A DNA stretch of 64,000 bases from positions 1 through 64,000 of the forward strand of contig CBDBOO010000123.1 of the NCBI GenBank assembly GCA_965208385.1. Direction: 5' to 3'. A program made the position numbers and the translations under genes. Under the pieces are notes generated by a model. That model had not been told where the DNA came from. It did not search any database and saw only the letters and a program-made list of their open reading frames with translations. Shown one piece after another: positions 19,654 to 29,567 of this stretch. How positions within the stretch are numbered: the first letter of the stretch is position 1; every line of letters starts with the position of its first letter. Source of the DNA: Endozoicomonas sp965208385. Its GTDB lineage: Bacteria > Pseudomonadota > Gammaproteobacteria > Pseudomonadales > Endozoicomonadaceae.

Positions 19654-22440
19654 ATGGAGATGCACAACTTACCCTTTAAACCCAGGACCCTGACGCTGGC
19701 CATTGCCGCCAGCCTTTTGGCCAGCCAGCCGGTGTCCAAAGTAAATGCAGAAGATCGTGTTCAGCCAGACAATGAATGGAACTGCAGCAGCGACGCCAAT
19801 GGTCAGTGGGACTGTAATGCCATACCCAGGCAATATACCCCTGTTAAACGTGCGTCCCTGCCCAGGGCTGCGTCTGGTGCAGCGGTTACCACAGCAACAC
19901 CGGGCACAGGAATCAATCTGAAAAGCACCCTTGACTGGCAACCTCTGGCGCAACTGACTCCATCGAAAAGAGCACAGCAACCTTACTACAGCTGTGGTGC
20001 TTACATAGAACCCGCCAGACCCGGGATTGATTTTAAAGGTGACGCCAATTCTGCGCCCATTGTGGCCGAGGCGAATGATTCTGAATATAGCGAGTCCGAC
20101 ATAGCCACCCTGACTGGTGATGTGAGAATCAGGCAGGGCAATCGTCAGCTGGAAAGTGATCTGGCCTCTTTGGATCGTCAGAAAAACTACGCCGAATTTC
20201 AGGGTAATGTTCGCTTCCGGGAGCCTGGTGTATTACTGGTGGGTGAACGGGGCGACCTGCAAATGGACAGCGGTCGAGCCACTCTTGAAGACACTGTCTA
20301 TGTTATGCATGAAGGCAAGGTGCGTGGCAGTGCCAGCAAAATAGTCCGTAATGAAGATGCAACCCTGAATCTGTCTGATGCCACGTACACTACCTGCCCT
20401 CCAGGAGATAAGGGCTGGTTGCTGTCCGGAGAAAACGTCAGCATCGATCAGGCTACGGGCGAAGGGGTTGCCAGGAATGCCGTGGTTCGAATTCAGGGCT
20501 TACCGGTCTTTTATACACCCTATCTTTCATTTCCTCTGGATGATCGAAGGAAATCCGGCTTTCTCTATCCGACAATCGGTCAGGACAGTGACAACGGTTT
20601 TGACACATCCATCCCCTATTACTGGAATATTGCACCAGACTACGATGCTACCTTTACTCCCCGATACATGAGTAATCGCGGAGTACTCCTAGAAAATGAA
20701 TTCCGCTACCTGGCAGGAAATCATACCGGTGAAGTCGGTGTATCCGGATTACTGAATAAAGATAAACTGGAAGAAGAAAATCCCTACTACGATCAGGAAC
20801 GGTGGTTAGTAAATCTACGGCATTTTGCCCAGCTCACCGGACGCTGGAAGGCTCAAATTGATTATGCTGACGCCAGTGACAAAAATTACCTGAAGGATTT
20901 TGGCACCAGCCTTAACCTCAGCGGCAAATCACCATTGGATCAAAAGCTCAGCACACAGTATCTGGGTGGCAATATTGATCATAGCTGGCAGGTGAAACTG
21001 AATGCTCATAAATACAAAAACATGAGCCTGACAACAAATGATCCGTACAATAAGCTGCCCCAGCTGGAACTCACCGGTAACTGGCATGGCAGTGACCGCT
21101 TGAATATTAACTACATTGCAGATTACACCAAGTTTTCACGGGACGATGACTGGAACTTTATCCGGGAAAAATACAATTCCGAACTGAAAATCAAGCAGAG
21201 TATTTATGAGGAAGGCTATGGCATCAACGAAGCCAACGGTGACCGAATTTATCTGGAGTCCGGAGCCAACTACCCCATGGAATGGACTTATGCCTTCCTG
21301 AAGCCGGCCGTGAAGGTCCAGCACGTTCAGTACAATCTGACCAATTTGAACAAGGATGAAGTGATCAATGATTTCTCCAGTTCCTATGGCGATAGTTTTA
21401 ACTCTGAAGACTATACCGAAACCCCCAAAACCACAGTACCGGTTGTGAGCATTGATGGCGGAATGTATTTCGACCGGTCATCTAAATTTGGCAACACACT
21501 GTTTACTCATACACTGGAACCCCGTTTGAAATATCTCTACTCCCCTTATGTTGAAGGGCAGGAGATGAATCCGGTTTTTGACAGTTCACAGCTGGCATTT
21601 AATTATAATTCCCTCTGGCGGGACAGCCGGTTCTCGGGCTACGACCGTCTGGGAGATGCCAACCAGCTTTCCATAGGCCTTACCAGTCGTTTAATTGAGA
21701 ACGACGGTTATGAACGAGCCCGGTTCGGTATCGGCCAAATCGTTTATTTCAGGGACAGGAAACTCTGGATCAGCCCCACCGCCGGAAGTAAATCCGATGA
21801 CAATCCCGAGGCCGACTGGGAAAATAACCTCACGGATGAAGAAAACCGCCTCAGAAATGAAATGCAGGATTCCACATCCCCTATTGCCACGGAAATGGTC
21901 TATAACTTCACCCGTACAATGAGTGTTCGTCAGGATCTGATGTGGGATGCACGGGAAAATCAGCTGGATAACTACGGCATTTACTATGCCTGGAGACCTG
22001 ATGCCAGGAAGGTGTTCAATATTGGCTATCGCTATCGTGAGCAGGCCACCCGGTTTGTTAAAGACAGTAATAACAACAATATTATCGACCTGACAGATCC
22101 TACCGGCTACAAAACAGCAGATAACAATCTGAGTGAAGCCGATGTATCTTTTGCATGGCCTCTGGTTGACCAGTTTTCAGCCCTGGGTCGAATGCAATAT
22201 GATCTGACTAATAACAGGAACCTTGAAAGACTGCTTGGAGTCGAATATAACAGCTGCTGTTATCAGGTTCGACTGGTCTGGCGCTCATGGGTTAAAGAAG
22301 ACAGTACCAATATCGATTATCCGGAACAAAAAAGTGGTATATTCCTGCAGTTCGTTCTTAGAGGCTTGGGCGGATTGAGCAGTGGCTCATTTAAAGACTC
22401 TCTCAATGGAATCAAAGGTTACACGGTGGACGAGAAGTAA
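19654..22440 (+). CDS. lptD: LPS-assembly outer membrane protein LptD
   Basis: Outer-membrane barrel that with LptE places lipopolysaccharide on the cell surface. The 928-residue protein has a signal peptide (LTLAIAASLLASQPVSKVNA), an N-terminal OstA/LptA-like periplasmic domain (about 145-290, with LTGDVRIRQGNRQLESDLASLD), and a large C-terminal barrel. Cysteines needed for the structural disulfides are present, including the adjacent pair near the C-terminus in YNSCCYQVRLVW. It leads a tight operon; its stop overlaps the surA start as TAATG. SurA is the chaperone that helps LptD fold, so the linkage is meaningful. Confidence 0.96.
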   Translation: MEMHNLPFKPRTLTLAIAASLLASQPVSKVNAEDRVQPDNEWNCSSDANGQWDCNAIPRQYTPVKRASLPRAASGAAVTTATPGTGINLKSTLDWQPLAQLTPSKRAQQPYYSCGAYIEPARPGIDFKGDANSAPIVAEANDSEYSESDIATLTGDVRIRQGNRQLESDLASLDRQKNYAEFQGNVRFREPGVLLVGERGDLQMDSGRATLEDTVYVMHEGKVRGSASKIVRNEDATLNLSDATYTTCPPGDKGWLLSGENVSIDQATGEGVARNAVVRIQGLPVFYTPYLSFPLDDRRKSGFLYPTIGQDSDNGFDTSIPYYWNIAPDYDATFTPRYMSNRGVLLENEFRYLAGNHTGEVGVSGLLNKDKLEEENPYYDQERWLVNLRHFAQLTGRWKAQIDYADASDKNYLKDFGTSLNLSGKSPLDQKLSTQYLGGNIDHSWQVKLNAHKYKNMSLTTNDPYNKLPQLELTGNWHGSDRLNINYIADYTKFSRDDDWNFIREKYNSELKIKQSIYEEGYGINEANGDRIYLESGANYPMEWTYAFLKPAVKVQHVQYNLTNLNKDEVINDFSSSYGDSFNSEDYTETPKTTVPVVSIDGGMYFDRSSKFGNTLFTHTLEPRLKYLYSPYVEGQEMNPVFDSSQLAFNYNSLWRDSRFSGYDRLGDANQLSIGLTSRLIENDGYERARFGIGQIVYFRDRKLWISPTAGSKSDDNPEADWENNLTDEENRLRNEMQDSTSPIATEMVYNFTRTMSVRQDLMWDARENQLDNYGIYYAWRPDARKVFNIGYRYREQATRFVKDSNNNNIIDLTDPTGYKTADNNLSEADVSFAWPLVDQFSALGRMQYDLTNNRNLERLLGVEYNSCCYQVRLVWRSWVKEDSTNIDYPEQKSGIFLQFVLRGLGGLSSGSFKDSLNGIKGYTVDEK

Positions 22441-23732
22441 TGATGAAGGGATTAAAACAAAACGCACTGAAAGCCCTGTGTTTATTAACACTGGCCAGTG
22501 GCATGGCAAATGCCAAAGTTCAGCAACTGGATCGCATAGTGGCTGTTATCGATAAAGACGTAGTAATGGAAAGCCAGCTTGATTCCAGAGTTCAGGCCGT
22601 ACATCGTCAAATGGCCGACAGAAATGTCTCTCTGCCTCCCGATAGCATTCTTGAAAAACAGGTTCTGGATCAGTTGATTCTGGAAAACATCCAACTGCAG
22701 ATGGGCTCTCGTGGCGGCATACGTATTGATGACTGGGCATTGAACGATGCCATCAGCCAGATTGCCCAGCGTAACGGACTTTCTGTGGAAGCCTTTAAAA
22801 AGAATCTGGAAAGTGACGGCCTGTCTTTTGCCCAGGCCAGGGAAGAAATTCGTCGTGAAATGATCATTAACCGGGTTCGTCAACGTCAGGTAGGACAGCG
22901 AATTCAGGTCAGTGAACAGGAAATTGATAATTTCATCAACTCACCCGAAGGTCAGTCTCAGCTTCAGGCAGAATATCGTCTTGGGCACATTCTGATTGCA
23001 ACTCCGGATAACGCCACGCCTGAACAGATTAAAACAGCCCAGACTCAGGCTACAACAATCTACGGCGATCTTGAAAAAGGCAGCAATTTCCAGGAACTGG
23101 CCATTACCTTCTCCAAGGGACAAAATGCCCTGAATGGTGGTGATCTGGGCTGGCGAAAAGCCGACCAGCTGCCCAGTCTCTTTGCGGAACAGGCCATCAA
23201 AATGACCAAAGGTCAGGTTTCCACGCCCATCAGAAGCCCCGGCGGGTTTCATATTTTCAAACTGATCGACATTCGCGGTGACAACAAAGTAGTTCAGGAT
23301 CAGATTAATGTGCGTCACATTCTGATCAAACCCAATGAAATCAGAAGCGACCTTGAATCACAGATGCTGGCCAAGGATCTCTATGACCGAGTTGAGTCCG
23401 GTGAAGATTTCAGCGAACTGGCCAAAGCTCATTCAGACGATACGGCATCGGCACTGAATGGTGGCGACCTTGACTGGGTTTCACCACGAACACTGGTTAA
23501 AGAATTCCAGGTTGCCATGAAAGTCACACCCATGAATACACTCAGTGAGCCTTTCCGTACTTCTTACGGCTGGCATATTCTTGAAGTGCTGGGTAAACGA
23601 CAGTCTGACATCAGTAATAAAGTACGTAGAAGTCGTGTCCGGGAACTCTTGTCCAATCGCAAGTTCGAAGAAGAACTTCAGGTATGGCTACGGGAAATTC
23701 GTGACCAGGCCTATATTGAGATCAAACTCTGA
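22440..23732 (+). CDS. surA: periplasmic chaperone and peptidyl-prolyl isomerase SurA
   Basis: Assists folding of outer-membrane proteins such as LptD. The 430-residue protein has a signal peptide (ALCLLTLASGMANA), the SurA N-terminal domain beginning VQQLDRIVAVIDKDVVMESQL, and two parvulin domains: the first near 173-275 (EYRLGHILIATPDN...GGDLGWRKADQLP), the second near 285-385 (INVRHILIKPNEI...GGDLDWVSPRTLV). It is coupled to lptD upstream and pdxA downstream by overlapping stop/start codons. Confidence 0.96.
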   Translation: MMKGLKQNALKALCLLTLASGMANAKVQQLDRIVAVIDKDVVMESQLDSRVQAVHRQMADRNVSLPPDSILEKQVLDQLILENIQLQMGSRGGIRIDDWALNDAISQIAQRNGLSVEAFKKNLESDGLSFAQAREEIRREMIINRVRQRQVGQRIQVSEQEIDNFINSPEGQSQLQAEYRLGHILIATPDNATPEQIKTAQTQATTIYGDLEKGSNFQELAITFSKGQNALNGGDLGWRKADQLPSLFAEQAIKMTKGQVSTPIRSPGGFHIFKLIDIRGDNKVVQDQINVRHILIKPNEIRSDLESQMLAKDLYDRVESGEDFSELAKAHSDDTASALNGGDLDWVSPRTLVKEFQVAMKVTPMNTLSEPFRTSYGWHILEVLGKRQSDISNKVRRSRVRELLSNRKFEEELQVWLREIRDQAYIEIKL

Positions 23733-24715
23733 TGTTTGAAAAACCCGCTATTCCCCGGCTTGCTGTAACCGCCGGGGAGCCAGCTGGCATAGGTCCGGAA
23801 TTGTGCCTGATGCTTGCTCATCAGACACTTCCTGCCCAGGTTATTGTTATTGCTGATCCGGAGTTACTGGCTCAGCGGGCCGCACTGCTTAACCTGGATA
23901 TCACTATCATTCTTTACGATCCTGCCGACAGACTGCCAGCACCGAAAGGTTCATTACTGGTAGCCCCTGTTTTCATGGCCAGGTCATCCACTCCCGGCAG
24001 GGTCGATACAGAAAATAGTCGTTATGTATTAGACACTCTGAAGAGAGCGGCCACTGGCTGTCAGCAGAATGAGTTTGACGCCATGATTACCGCCCCTGTG
24101 CACAAAGAGGTGATCAATAATGCCGGCATTGCCTTTAGTGGCCATACAGAATTTCTTGCCGAGCTGACTGACACCCCTGAAGTCGTTATGATGCTGGCCA
24201 CTGAAGGCCTGCGAGTGGCTCTGGCCACCACTCACCTGCCGTTGTCGGAAGTCCCCGCAGCTATCACGTCAGGCTCTCTGGAAGCGGTCATCAGGATTCT
24301 GCATCATGACCTGAAGCATAAGTTTTCCATTGAACAACCACACATTTTTGTCTGCGGTTTAAACCCCCATGCAGGTGAAGGTGGGCATCTTGGCATGGAA
24401 GAAATAGAAACGATCATCCCTGTCCTGAAAAAATGTCAGGCCGATGGCATGAAACTAACAGGCCCACTCGCGGCCGACACCCTGTTTAATACAGCCAATC
24501 TGGAAAAGGCCGATGCCGTTCTGGCCATGTATCATGATCAGGGGCTGCCCGTATTAAAGTTCAAGGGCTTTGGCAAGGCCGTAAATGTAACACTAGGATT
24601 GCCCATTATCAGAACTTCAGTGGATCATGGCACGGCTCTCGATCTGGCCGGTACCGGAAAAGCAAACCCGAACAGCCTTTTCACGGCTATAGAATATGCC
24701 CTGAATATGATCTGA
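23732..24715 (+). CDS. pdxA: 4-hydroxythreonine-4-phosphate dehydrogenase PdxA
   Basis: NAD-dependent enzyme of the DXP-dependent pyridoxal phosphate pathway. The 327-residue protein shows RLAVTAGEPAGIGPELCL at the N-terminus, the metal-binding His in FSGHTEFLAELT, CGLNPHAGEGGHLGMEE, and MYHDQGLPVLKFKGFGKAVNVTLGLP near the C-terminus, all typical of PdxA. It starts one base inside the surA stop. The order surA-pdxA-rsmA is widespread in gammaproteobacteria. Confidence 0.95.
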   Translation: MFEKPAIPRLAVTAGEPAGIGPELCLMLAHQTLPAQVIVIADPELLAQRAALLNLDITIILYDPADRLPAPKGSLLVAPVFMARSSTPGRVDTENSRYVLDTLKRAATGCQQNEFDAMITAPVHKEVINNAGIAFSGHTEFLAELTDTPEVVMMLATEGLRVALATTHLPLSEVPAAITSGSLEAVIRILHHDLKHKFSIEQPHIFVCGLNPHAGEGGHLGMEEIETIIPVLKKCQADGMKLTGPLAADTLFNTANLEKADAVLAMYHDQGLPVLKFKGFGKAVNVTLGLPIIRTSVDHGTALDLAGTGKANPNSLFTAIEYALNMI

Positions 24716-24822
24716 TTCTGTGCACTTTCCCGCAAATGAGCCATTCAGTAAAAAACAAAAACAAGATCGATAGCAAAGTTGTATGAGCGCAGCTATTATG
24801 GCTGCCCATTTTTGAGCATTAG

Positions 24823-25650
24823 ATGCCCATGTCTCAGACACCCGTTCCTTATCACAAAGCCAGAAAACGTTTTGGCCAGAATTTTCTACATGATCATGGA
24901 GTGATCGATAAAATCATCCGCTCCATTGCCCCGCGAACAGGCCAGCACCTTGTGGAGATTGGCCCCGGACAGGGTGCACTCACTGCCGACCTGCTGGAAG
25001 GAGCCGGTGAACTGGATGTGGTTGAGCTGGATAGAGATCTGATTCCCACTCTCAATTTACGATTTGGACTGAACAAAAACTTCAGAGTCAATGAAGCAGA
25101 CGCTCTCAAGTTCAACTTTGCTTCATTAAAGACTGATGAACGTCAGCTCAGAGTGGTGGGCAACCTTCCCTATAACATTTCCACTCCGCTAATTTTTCAT
25201 CTGCTCGAATTCCAGGGCATTATCAAAGATATGCACTTCATGCTGCAGAAGGAAGTGGTCTTGCGCCTTGCAGCAGGAGCCGGGGAAAAACTTTATGGTC
25301 GGCTGGGCATTATGACCCAGTACTATTGCAAGGTTGATTACCTGTTCACAGTGGGACCAGGCGCCTTTAAACCGGCACCAAAGGTAGATTCAGCCATTGT
25401 CCGACTGACGCCTTATGAAACCCTGCCTCATCCCTGTCAGGATGTGAGAAAACTGGAAATCGTTGTAAAAGATGCTTTCAGTCAGCGCCGTAAAACAGTT
25501 CGAAATACCTTGAAAAAGCATCTCAGTTCCGATGAAATTGAAGCACTGGGTATTGATTCTTCTGCTCGTCCGGAAGTTCTTCATCTTGCTGATTTTGTCA
25601 AAATAGCCGATTATTTAATAAGCCGCCAGCCGCAGGGAGGCAGCAGGTAA
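24823..25650 (+). CDS. rsmA: 16S rRNA dimethyladenosine transferase RsmA (KsgA)
   Basis: Methylates the two adjacent adenines near the 3' end of 16S rRNA, a late step in small-subunit assembly. The 275-residue protein has the KsgA N-terminus KRFGQNFLHDHGVIDKI, the SAM-binding LVEIGPGQGALTADLL (about 42-57), and the catalytic NLPYNISTPLIFHLL (about 111-125). The start at 24823 is used; it lies 107 bp behind pdxA, so a promoter of its own is possible. Its TAA overlaps the apaH ATG. apaG, usually found between the two, is absent here. Confidence 0.95.
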   Translation: MPMSQTPVPYHKARKRFGQNFLHDHGVIDKIIRSIAPRTGQHLVEIGPGQGALTADLLEGAGELDVVELDRDLIPTLNLRFGLNKNFRVNEADALKFNFASLKTDERQLRVVGNLPYNISTPLIFHLLEFQGIIKDMHFMLQKEVVLRLAAGAGEKLYGRLGIMTQYYCKVDYLFTVGPGAFKPAPKVDSAIVRLTPYETLPHPCQDVRKLEIVVKDAFSQRRKTVRNTLKKHLSSDEIEALGIDSSARPEVLHLADFVKIADYLISRQPQGGSR

Positions 25651-26453
25651 TGGCAGTCTATGCCATCGGTGATATACAAGGCTGTTATGATCCACTTCGT
25701 CGCTTGCTGGACAAACTGAAGTTTGATCCGGACAGCGACAAGCTGTGGATTGCCGGAGACATGGTCAATCGAGGCCCCAAGTCTCTGGCCACGCTTCGGT
25801 TTCTGAAAAGTCTCGATCGAAGCTGCATCGCAATACTGGGCAACCATGATATTCACTTACTGGCCGTCGCCTCAGGTATCCGTAAGTTAAAGAAAAAAGA
25901 CACGCTAAGCAAAATCCTGAAAGCGCCCGACAGTGATGAATTAATACACTGGCTGCGCCATCGCCCCATACTCCATCACGACAGCAAGAAAAAAATCACC
26001 ATGGTTCATGCCGGCATACCACCAATATGGACCATAAAACAGGCCGTCATTCACGCCAGAAAGCTGGAAGAGGCTCTGCAGGCTGATGATTATGTGGACT
26101 TTCTGCAATACCTGTTCAGCTCTGACAAACCCTTATCCTGGGAAACGGCACTGGGTAGAAAAAGGAAGCTCAGACTATCAGCCGCCTATTTCACTCGTAT
26201 GCGATTCTGTGACGACGAAGGCAGGCTGGATCTTGATAATAAAACATCCCGGGCCATGAAAGGTTTCGCCCCCTGGTTTTCATTTCCTGACAGCCCTATC
26301 CACAAAGAAAGAATTCTCTTTGGTCACTGGGCAGCCCTGGAAGGCGAAACCGGACTACAGCATATTCAGGCTCTGGATACCGGATGTGTCTGGGGCAACC
26401 GTCTGACAGCCCTGAATCTGAAGAACTTTAAACGCATCAGCGTCAAAAACTGA
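25650..26453 (+). CDS. apaH: diadenosine tetraphosphatase ApaH
   Basis: Symmetrical hydrolase that splits Ap4A into two ADP, controlling alarmone level. The 267-residue metallophosphatase shows the motif series GDIQGCYDPL, GDMVNRGPKSL, LGNHDIHLLAVA and VHAGIPPIW, with a C-terminal GHWAALEG and DTGCVWGNRLTAL. The direct rsmA-apaH fusion of reading frames by a one-base overlap (TAATG) shows that apaG is missing from the standard place. It is followed by a 179-bp gap and then pilC. Confidence 0.95.
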   Translation: MAVYAIGDIQGCYDPLRRLLDKLKFDPDSDKLWIAGDMVNRGPKSLATLRFLKSLDRSCIAILGNHDIHLLAVASGIRKLKKKDTLSKILKAPDSDELIHWLRHRPILHHDSKKKITMVHAGIPPIWTIKQAVIHARKLEEALQADDYVDFLQYLFSSDKPLSWETALGRKRKLRLSAAYFTRMRFCDDEGRLDLDNKTSRAMKGFAPWFSFPDSPIHKERILFGHWAALEGETGLQHIQALDTGCVWGNRLTALNLKNFKRISVKN

Positions 26454-26632
26454 GTGCTACCTTGTCATTATAATGGCTTATTTTTGCCGATGAATAAGTC
26501 AGGTCTTTGTAGATAGACCCGATAAAAACAGAGTAATTTTAACAAGTTATCTGATTTTAGCGACGTCATGATATAAACTGAGATAAGTGTACTAATAATC
26601 TCACAATATAAACGGTACGGATCTCGCAGCCT

Positions 26633-27859
26633 ATGGCCCGTAAACCAGCTAGAACCGCAAAAGCCTCTACTTTTGTCTGGGAAGGTAAAGACAAGGCAGG
26701 ACGTAAGACCAAAGGGGAAATGCAGGGCTCCAGTATCGCACTGGTAAAAGCCGAGCTGAGAAAGCAAGGCATTCTCTCTGCCAAAGTCAAAAAGAAAGGC
26801 ATGTCTCTAGGTACCAAGGGCGGAAAAATAAAGCCCATGGATATTGCCTTATTTACTCGTCAGCTTGCTACCATGATGAAAGCAGGAGTTCCGTTATTAC
26901 AGGCTTTTGATATTACCTCTGAGGGTATTGATAAACCTGCCTTGAAAGAGTTGATTGGCAAAATCAAGAACGATGTTGCCGGTGGTACTACTCTGGCAGA
27001 TGCTCTCAGGGCTCACCCTCTCCAGTTTGACGACCTCTATTGCAACCTTGTTGCCTCCGGTGAACAATCGGGTTCGCTGGAATCACTTCTGGATCGGATA
27101 GCCACCTATAAAGAGAAAACTGAAGCGCTTAAATCTAAAATCAAAAAAGCCATGAACTACCCCATTGCCGTAGTATGTGTGGCTTTTATCGTAACGGGCA
27201 TACTCCTGATTAAAGTGGTTCCACAGTTTGAGGAGGTATTCCAGGGGTTCGGTGCTGAACTGCCAGCTTTCACCCAAATGGTCATAGGCCTTTCTGAATT
27301 TGTTCAGGAATATTGGTTGCTTGGTATTGCCGGCCTGATTGCCTTTATCTTTGCCATGAAAAAAGTGATTCGGTCATCACCTGCTGCCCGGGAAAGAATG
27401 GATCGAATTCTCCTCAAGCTGCCTGTTGTGGGCGGTATATTGGATAAATCGGCCATTGCCCGATTTGCCCGAACGCTTTCAACCACTTTCGCCGCAGGTG
27501 TTCCCCTGGTGGATGCACTGGATTCTGTATCCGGTGCTGCAGGTAATGTGGTTTATTCCGATGCCACCAAGCGTATCAAGGAAGATGTCTCCACCGGTCA
27601 GCAGCTTCAGTTTTCCATGAGAAACACCGGCGTTTTTCCATCCATGGCCATTCAGATGGTTGCCATTGGTGAAGAATCGGGTGCTCTGGATGAAATGCTG
27701 GATAAAGTAGCCACCTTCTATGAAGACGAAGTGGACAATATGGTTGATGGCCTCACCAGTCTGATGGAACCCATAATCATGTCGGTACTTGGCGTACTGG
27801 TCGGAGGACTGATCATCGCGATGTATCTGCCCATATTCCAGTTGGGTGCAGTGGTGTGA
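26633..27859 (+). CDS. pilC: type IV pilus inner-membrane platform protein PilC
   Basis: Polytopic membrane protein that anchors the pilus motor and helps assemble type IV pili. The 408-residue protein has two T2SSF domains (about 75-195 and 278-398), each beginning near a FTRQLATMMKAGVPLLQAFD / FARTLSTTFAAGVPLVDALD pattern and holding GEQSGSLESLLDRIATYKEK / GEESGALDEMLDKVATFYED. Membrane spans are at about 175, 225 and 380. In many relatives pilC is followed by pilD and coaE; here a strong terminator follows and those genes lie 30 kb away. pilB is not adjacent either. Confidence 0.94.
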   Translation: MARKPARTAKASTFVWEGKDKAGRKTKGEMQGSSIALVKAELRKQGILSAKVKKKGMSLGTKGGKIKPMDIALFTRQLATMMKAGVPLLQAFDITSEGIDKPALKELIGKIKNDVAGGTTLADALRAHPLQFDDLYCNLVASGEQSGSLESLLDRIATYKEKTEALKSKIKKAMNYPIAVVCVAFIVTGILLIKVVPQFEEVFQGFGAELPAFTQMVIGLSEFVQEYWLLGIAGLIAFIFAMKKVIRSSPAARERMDRILLKLPVVGGILDKSAIARFARTLSTTFAAGVPLVDALDSVSGAAGNVVYSDATKRIKEDVSTGQQLQFSMRNTGVFPSMAIQMVAIGEESGALDEMLDKVATFYEDEVDNMVDGLTSLMEPIIMSVLGVLVGGLIIAMYLPIFQLGAVV

Positions 27860-27884
27860 GAAAACTAAGGTTAAAAAACTAAGG

Positions 27885-27935
27885 AGAGACTGTAGATTTA
27901 ACTGTGTCTCTGTCTCAGTTAAATCTACAGTCTCT
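27885..27935 (+). terminator. strong rho-independent terminator after pilC
   Basis: A perfect 20-bp stem, AGAGACTGTAGATTTAACTG against its complement, encloses an 11-base loop and is followed by TTTT. It lies 26 bp after the pilC stop. The unusual stem length could also mark a relic of a mobile palindrome, but the place and T-run fit a terminator. Confidence 0.85.
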
Positions 27936-28160
27936 TTTGATCTGGAACACGTTCTCATAAAATTTCAAAACATCTCAGCATATGAAACCGAATATTATGG
28001 CGGATGTTTCAGATCACTCAGCAAAATACAGCTCCGGCAACATAGCCTATATTACCGGAGCAATAAAACAGTGAAGCGACCTGTGCACTGAGTCAAAACC
28101 TCTGATTTTCATGTCGCGTGATGTCTGTATTGACGTATCATCCAGAATACTCTGCTTCAG

Positions 28161-29354
28161 TCATCCTTTTACATTGACTACCTGCTTCAGGGTATGAACT
28201 ACCTCTATCAAGTCACTTTGCATAGCCATCACCTTATCGATATTTTTGTAGGCTCCCGGAATTTCATCCAACACACCCTTATCTTTACGACACTCCACGC
28301 CAGAGGTTTGTTCTTCCAGATCTTTTACGGTAAAGGCTTTCTTTGCAGCTCCTCTTGACATGCTTCTGCCAGCCCCATGCGCACAGCTGCAAAAAGATTC
28401 ATGATTACCTTTGCCTCTGATGATGTAAGACTTCGCCCCCATAGAGCCGGGAATAATACCCAGTTCACCCTTACGAGCCCGGATAGCCCCTTTTCTTGTC
28501 ACCCACACCTGGTTCCCATCATGTATCTCCTGCTCAACAAAGTTGTGGTGACAGTTAATAGCTTCTTCGGTAATTTGAAATGGTTTAACGTTCTGCCGCA
28601 GAGATAAAAGCACTGCCTTCATCATATGTTCCCGGTTATGCAGAGCATAATCCTGAGCCCAAATCACCGCCTGAACATAATCATCAAAATATTGTGACCC
28701 TTCTTTCAGATAACCCAAATCCTTATCAGGCAGATGAATTTGATGCCGTTCCATTTCCTTACGAGCCAGATTGATAAAGTATTGTCCTATCTGGTTACCA
28801 ATCCCCCTGCTACCGGAGTGAAGCATCACCCAGACATTCTGATTTTCATCAAGACAGACCTCGATGAAATGATTGCCGCCACCTAAAGTACCCAACTGAA
28901 CAGCAAATTTCCCCGGTTTGCTCTTACGGGTTACATCAGGGTGTTTGGAAATAATTCGATCCAAGCCTTTTGCCAGTGTGGACTCCCCGTGAATACGAGC
29001 CTCCTGATGAGAGCCGCCGGGTCCAACCGGCACATGCCTTTCTATTTCATTTCGAATTTGATAGAGATTATCTGGGAGATCACTGGCTTTAAGTGACAAC
29101 CTGACCGCATTCATTCCACAGCCAATATCAACACCAACGGCTGCAGGGATAATAGCATCGGTGGTTGCAATCACAGAACCGATAGTGGCGCCTTTGCCAA
29201 AATGAATATCCGGCATGCCTGCCACATGCTTATAGATAAATGGCAGGCTGGCTACTCGGCGCATTTGTTCCAGTGCTTGCGGTTCAATTTCATCTGTCCA
29301 TATCTTTACGGGCTTCTGCTGATTTCTGGCATAAAGCTGAGTGACAACTGGCAT
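28161..29354 (-). CDS. rtcB: RNA-splicing ligase RtcB
   Basis: GTP- and Mn-dependent ligase that joins 2',3'-cyclic phosphate or 3'-phosphate RNA ends to 5'-OH ends, used in RNA repair. The start at 29354 (MPVVTQLYARNQQKPVKIW) follows AGGAACAGG and gives about 397 residues. A longer open frame to 29420 takes its first residues from a repeat element and is not used. Active-site motifs are GVDIGCGMNAVR (metal Cys), LGGGNHFIEV, HSGSRGIGNQIG, GSMGAKSYI and CSCAHGAGRSMSR, which holds the guanylylated His. It is divergent from its regulator rtcR and has a sigma-54 promoter. rtcA was not found in the window. Confidence 0.95.
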   Translation of the reverse strand: MPVVTQLYARNQQKPVKIWTDEIEPQALEQMRRVASLPFIYKHVAGMPDIHFGKGATIGSVIATTDAIIPAAVGVDIGCGMNAVRLSLKASDLPDNLYQIRNEIERHVPVGPGGSHQEARIHGESTLAKGLDRIISKHPDVTRKSKPGKFAVQLGTLGGGNHFIEVCLDENQNVWVMLHSGSRGIGNQIGQYFINLARKEMERHQIHLPDKDLGYLKEGSQYFDDYVQAVIWAQDYALHNREHMMKAVLLSLRQNVKPFQITEEAINCHHNFVEQEIHDGNQVWVTRKGAIRARKGELGIIPGSMGAKSYIIRGKGNHESFCSCAHGAGRSMSRGAAKKAFTVKDLEEQTSGVECRKDKGVLDEIPGAYKNIDKVMAMQSDLIEVVHTLKQVVNVKG

Positions 29355-29380
29355 ATCCTGTTCCTTTATTCTCACATATC

Positions 29381-29555
29381 TAAACCCGTCGCCTTTGAAG
29401 TTGCTACTGCGTTGCGGCACTCGTTCACTGGTACGCCAGCCCGGTGGTACGCCAGCCCGGTGGTACGCCAGCCCGATCCGGTCACTTAGTTTGTCTAAGC
29501 TCCCGGGGCTTCACTCCCTTGCTGCCTTGTAGCAACTCCAAATCCTTTGGGTATA
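29381..29555. mobile_element. TA-flanked palindromic element, copy 1 (171 bp) in the rtcB leader
   Basis: The core 29383-29553 shares nearly its whole length with the element at 33205-33327. The ends are imperfect inverted repeats built on TACCC...AGTTGCTAC. It is flanked by TA on both sides. It contains a 48-bp insertion made of three 16-bp units that the other copy lacks, which accounts exactly for the size difference (171 against 123 bp). It has no gene of its own, so it would need transposition functions from elsewhere. Confidence 0.8.
29430..29477 (+). repeat. 16-bp triplication inside the element
   Basis: Three adjacent units GGTACGCCAGCCCGGT, the third ending GAT. They are absent from the second element copy. 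Confidence 0.9.
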
Positions 29556-29567
29556 TATATTCAACAA

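Noticed and set aside
29355..29420. Longer rtcB N-terminus
   Set aside because: The extra residues come from the palindromic element and upstream sequence, while a good ribosome site lies before 29354.
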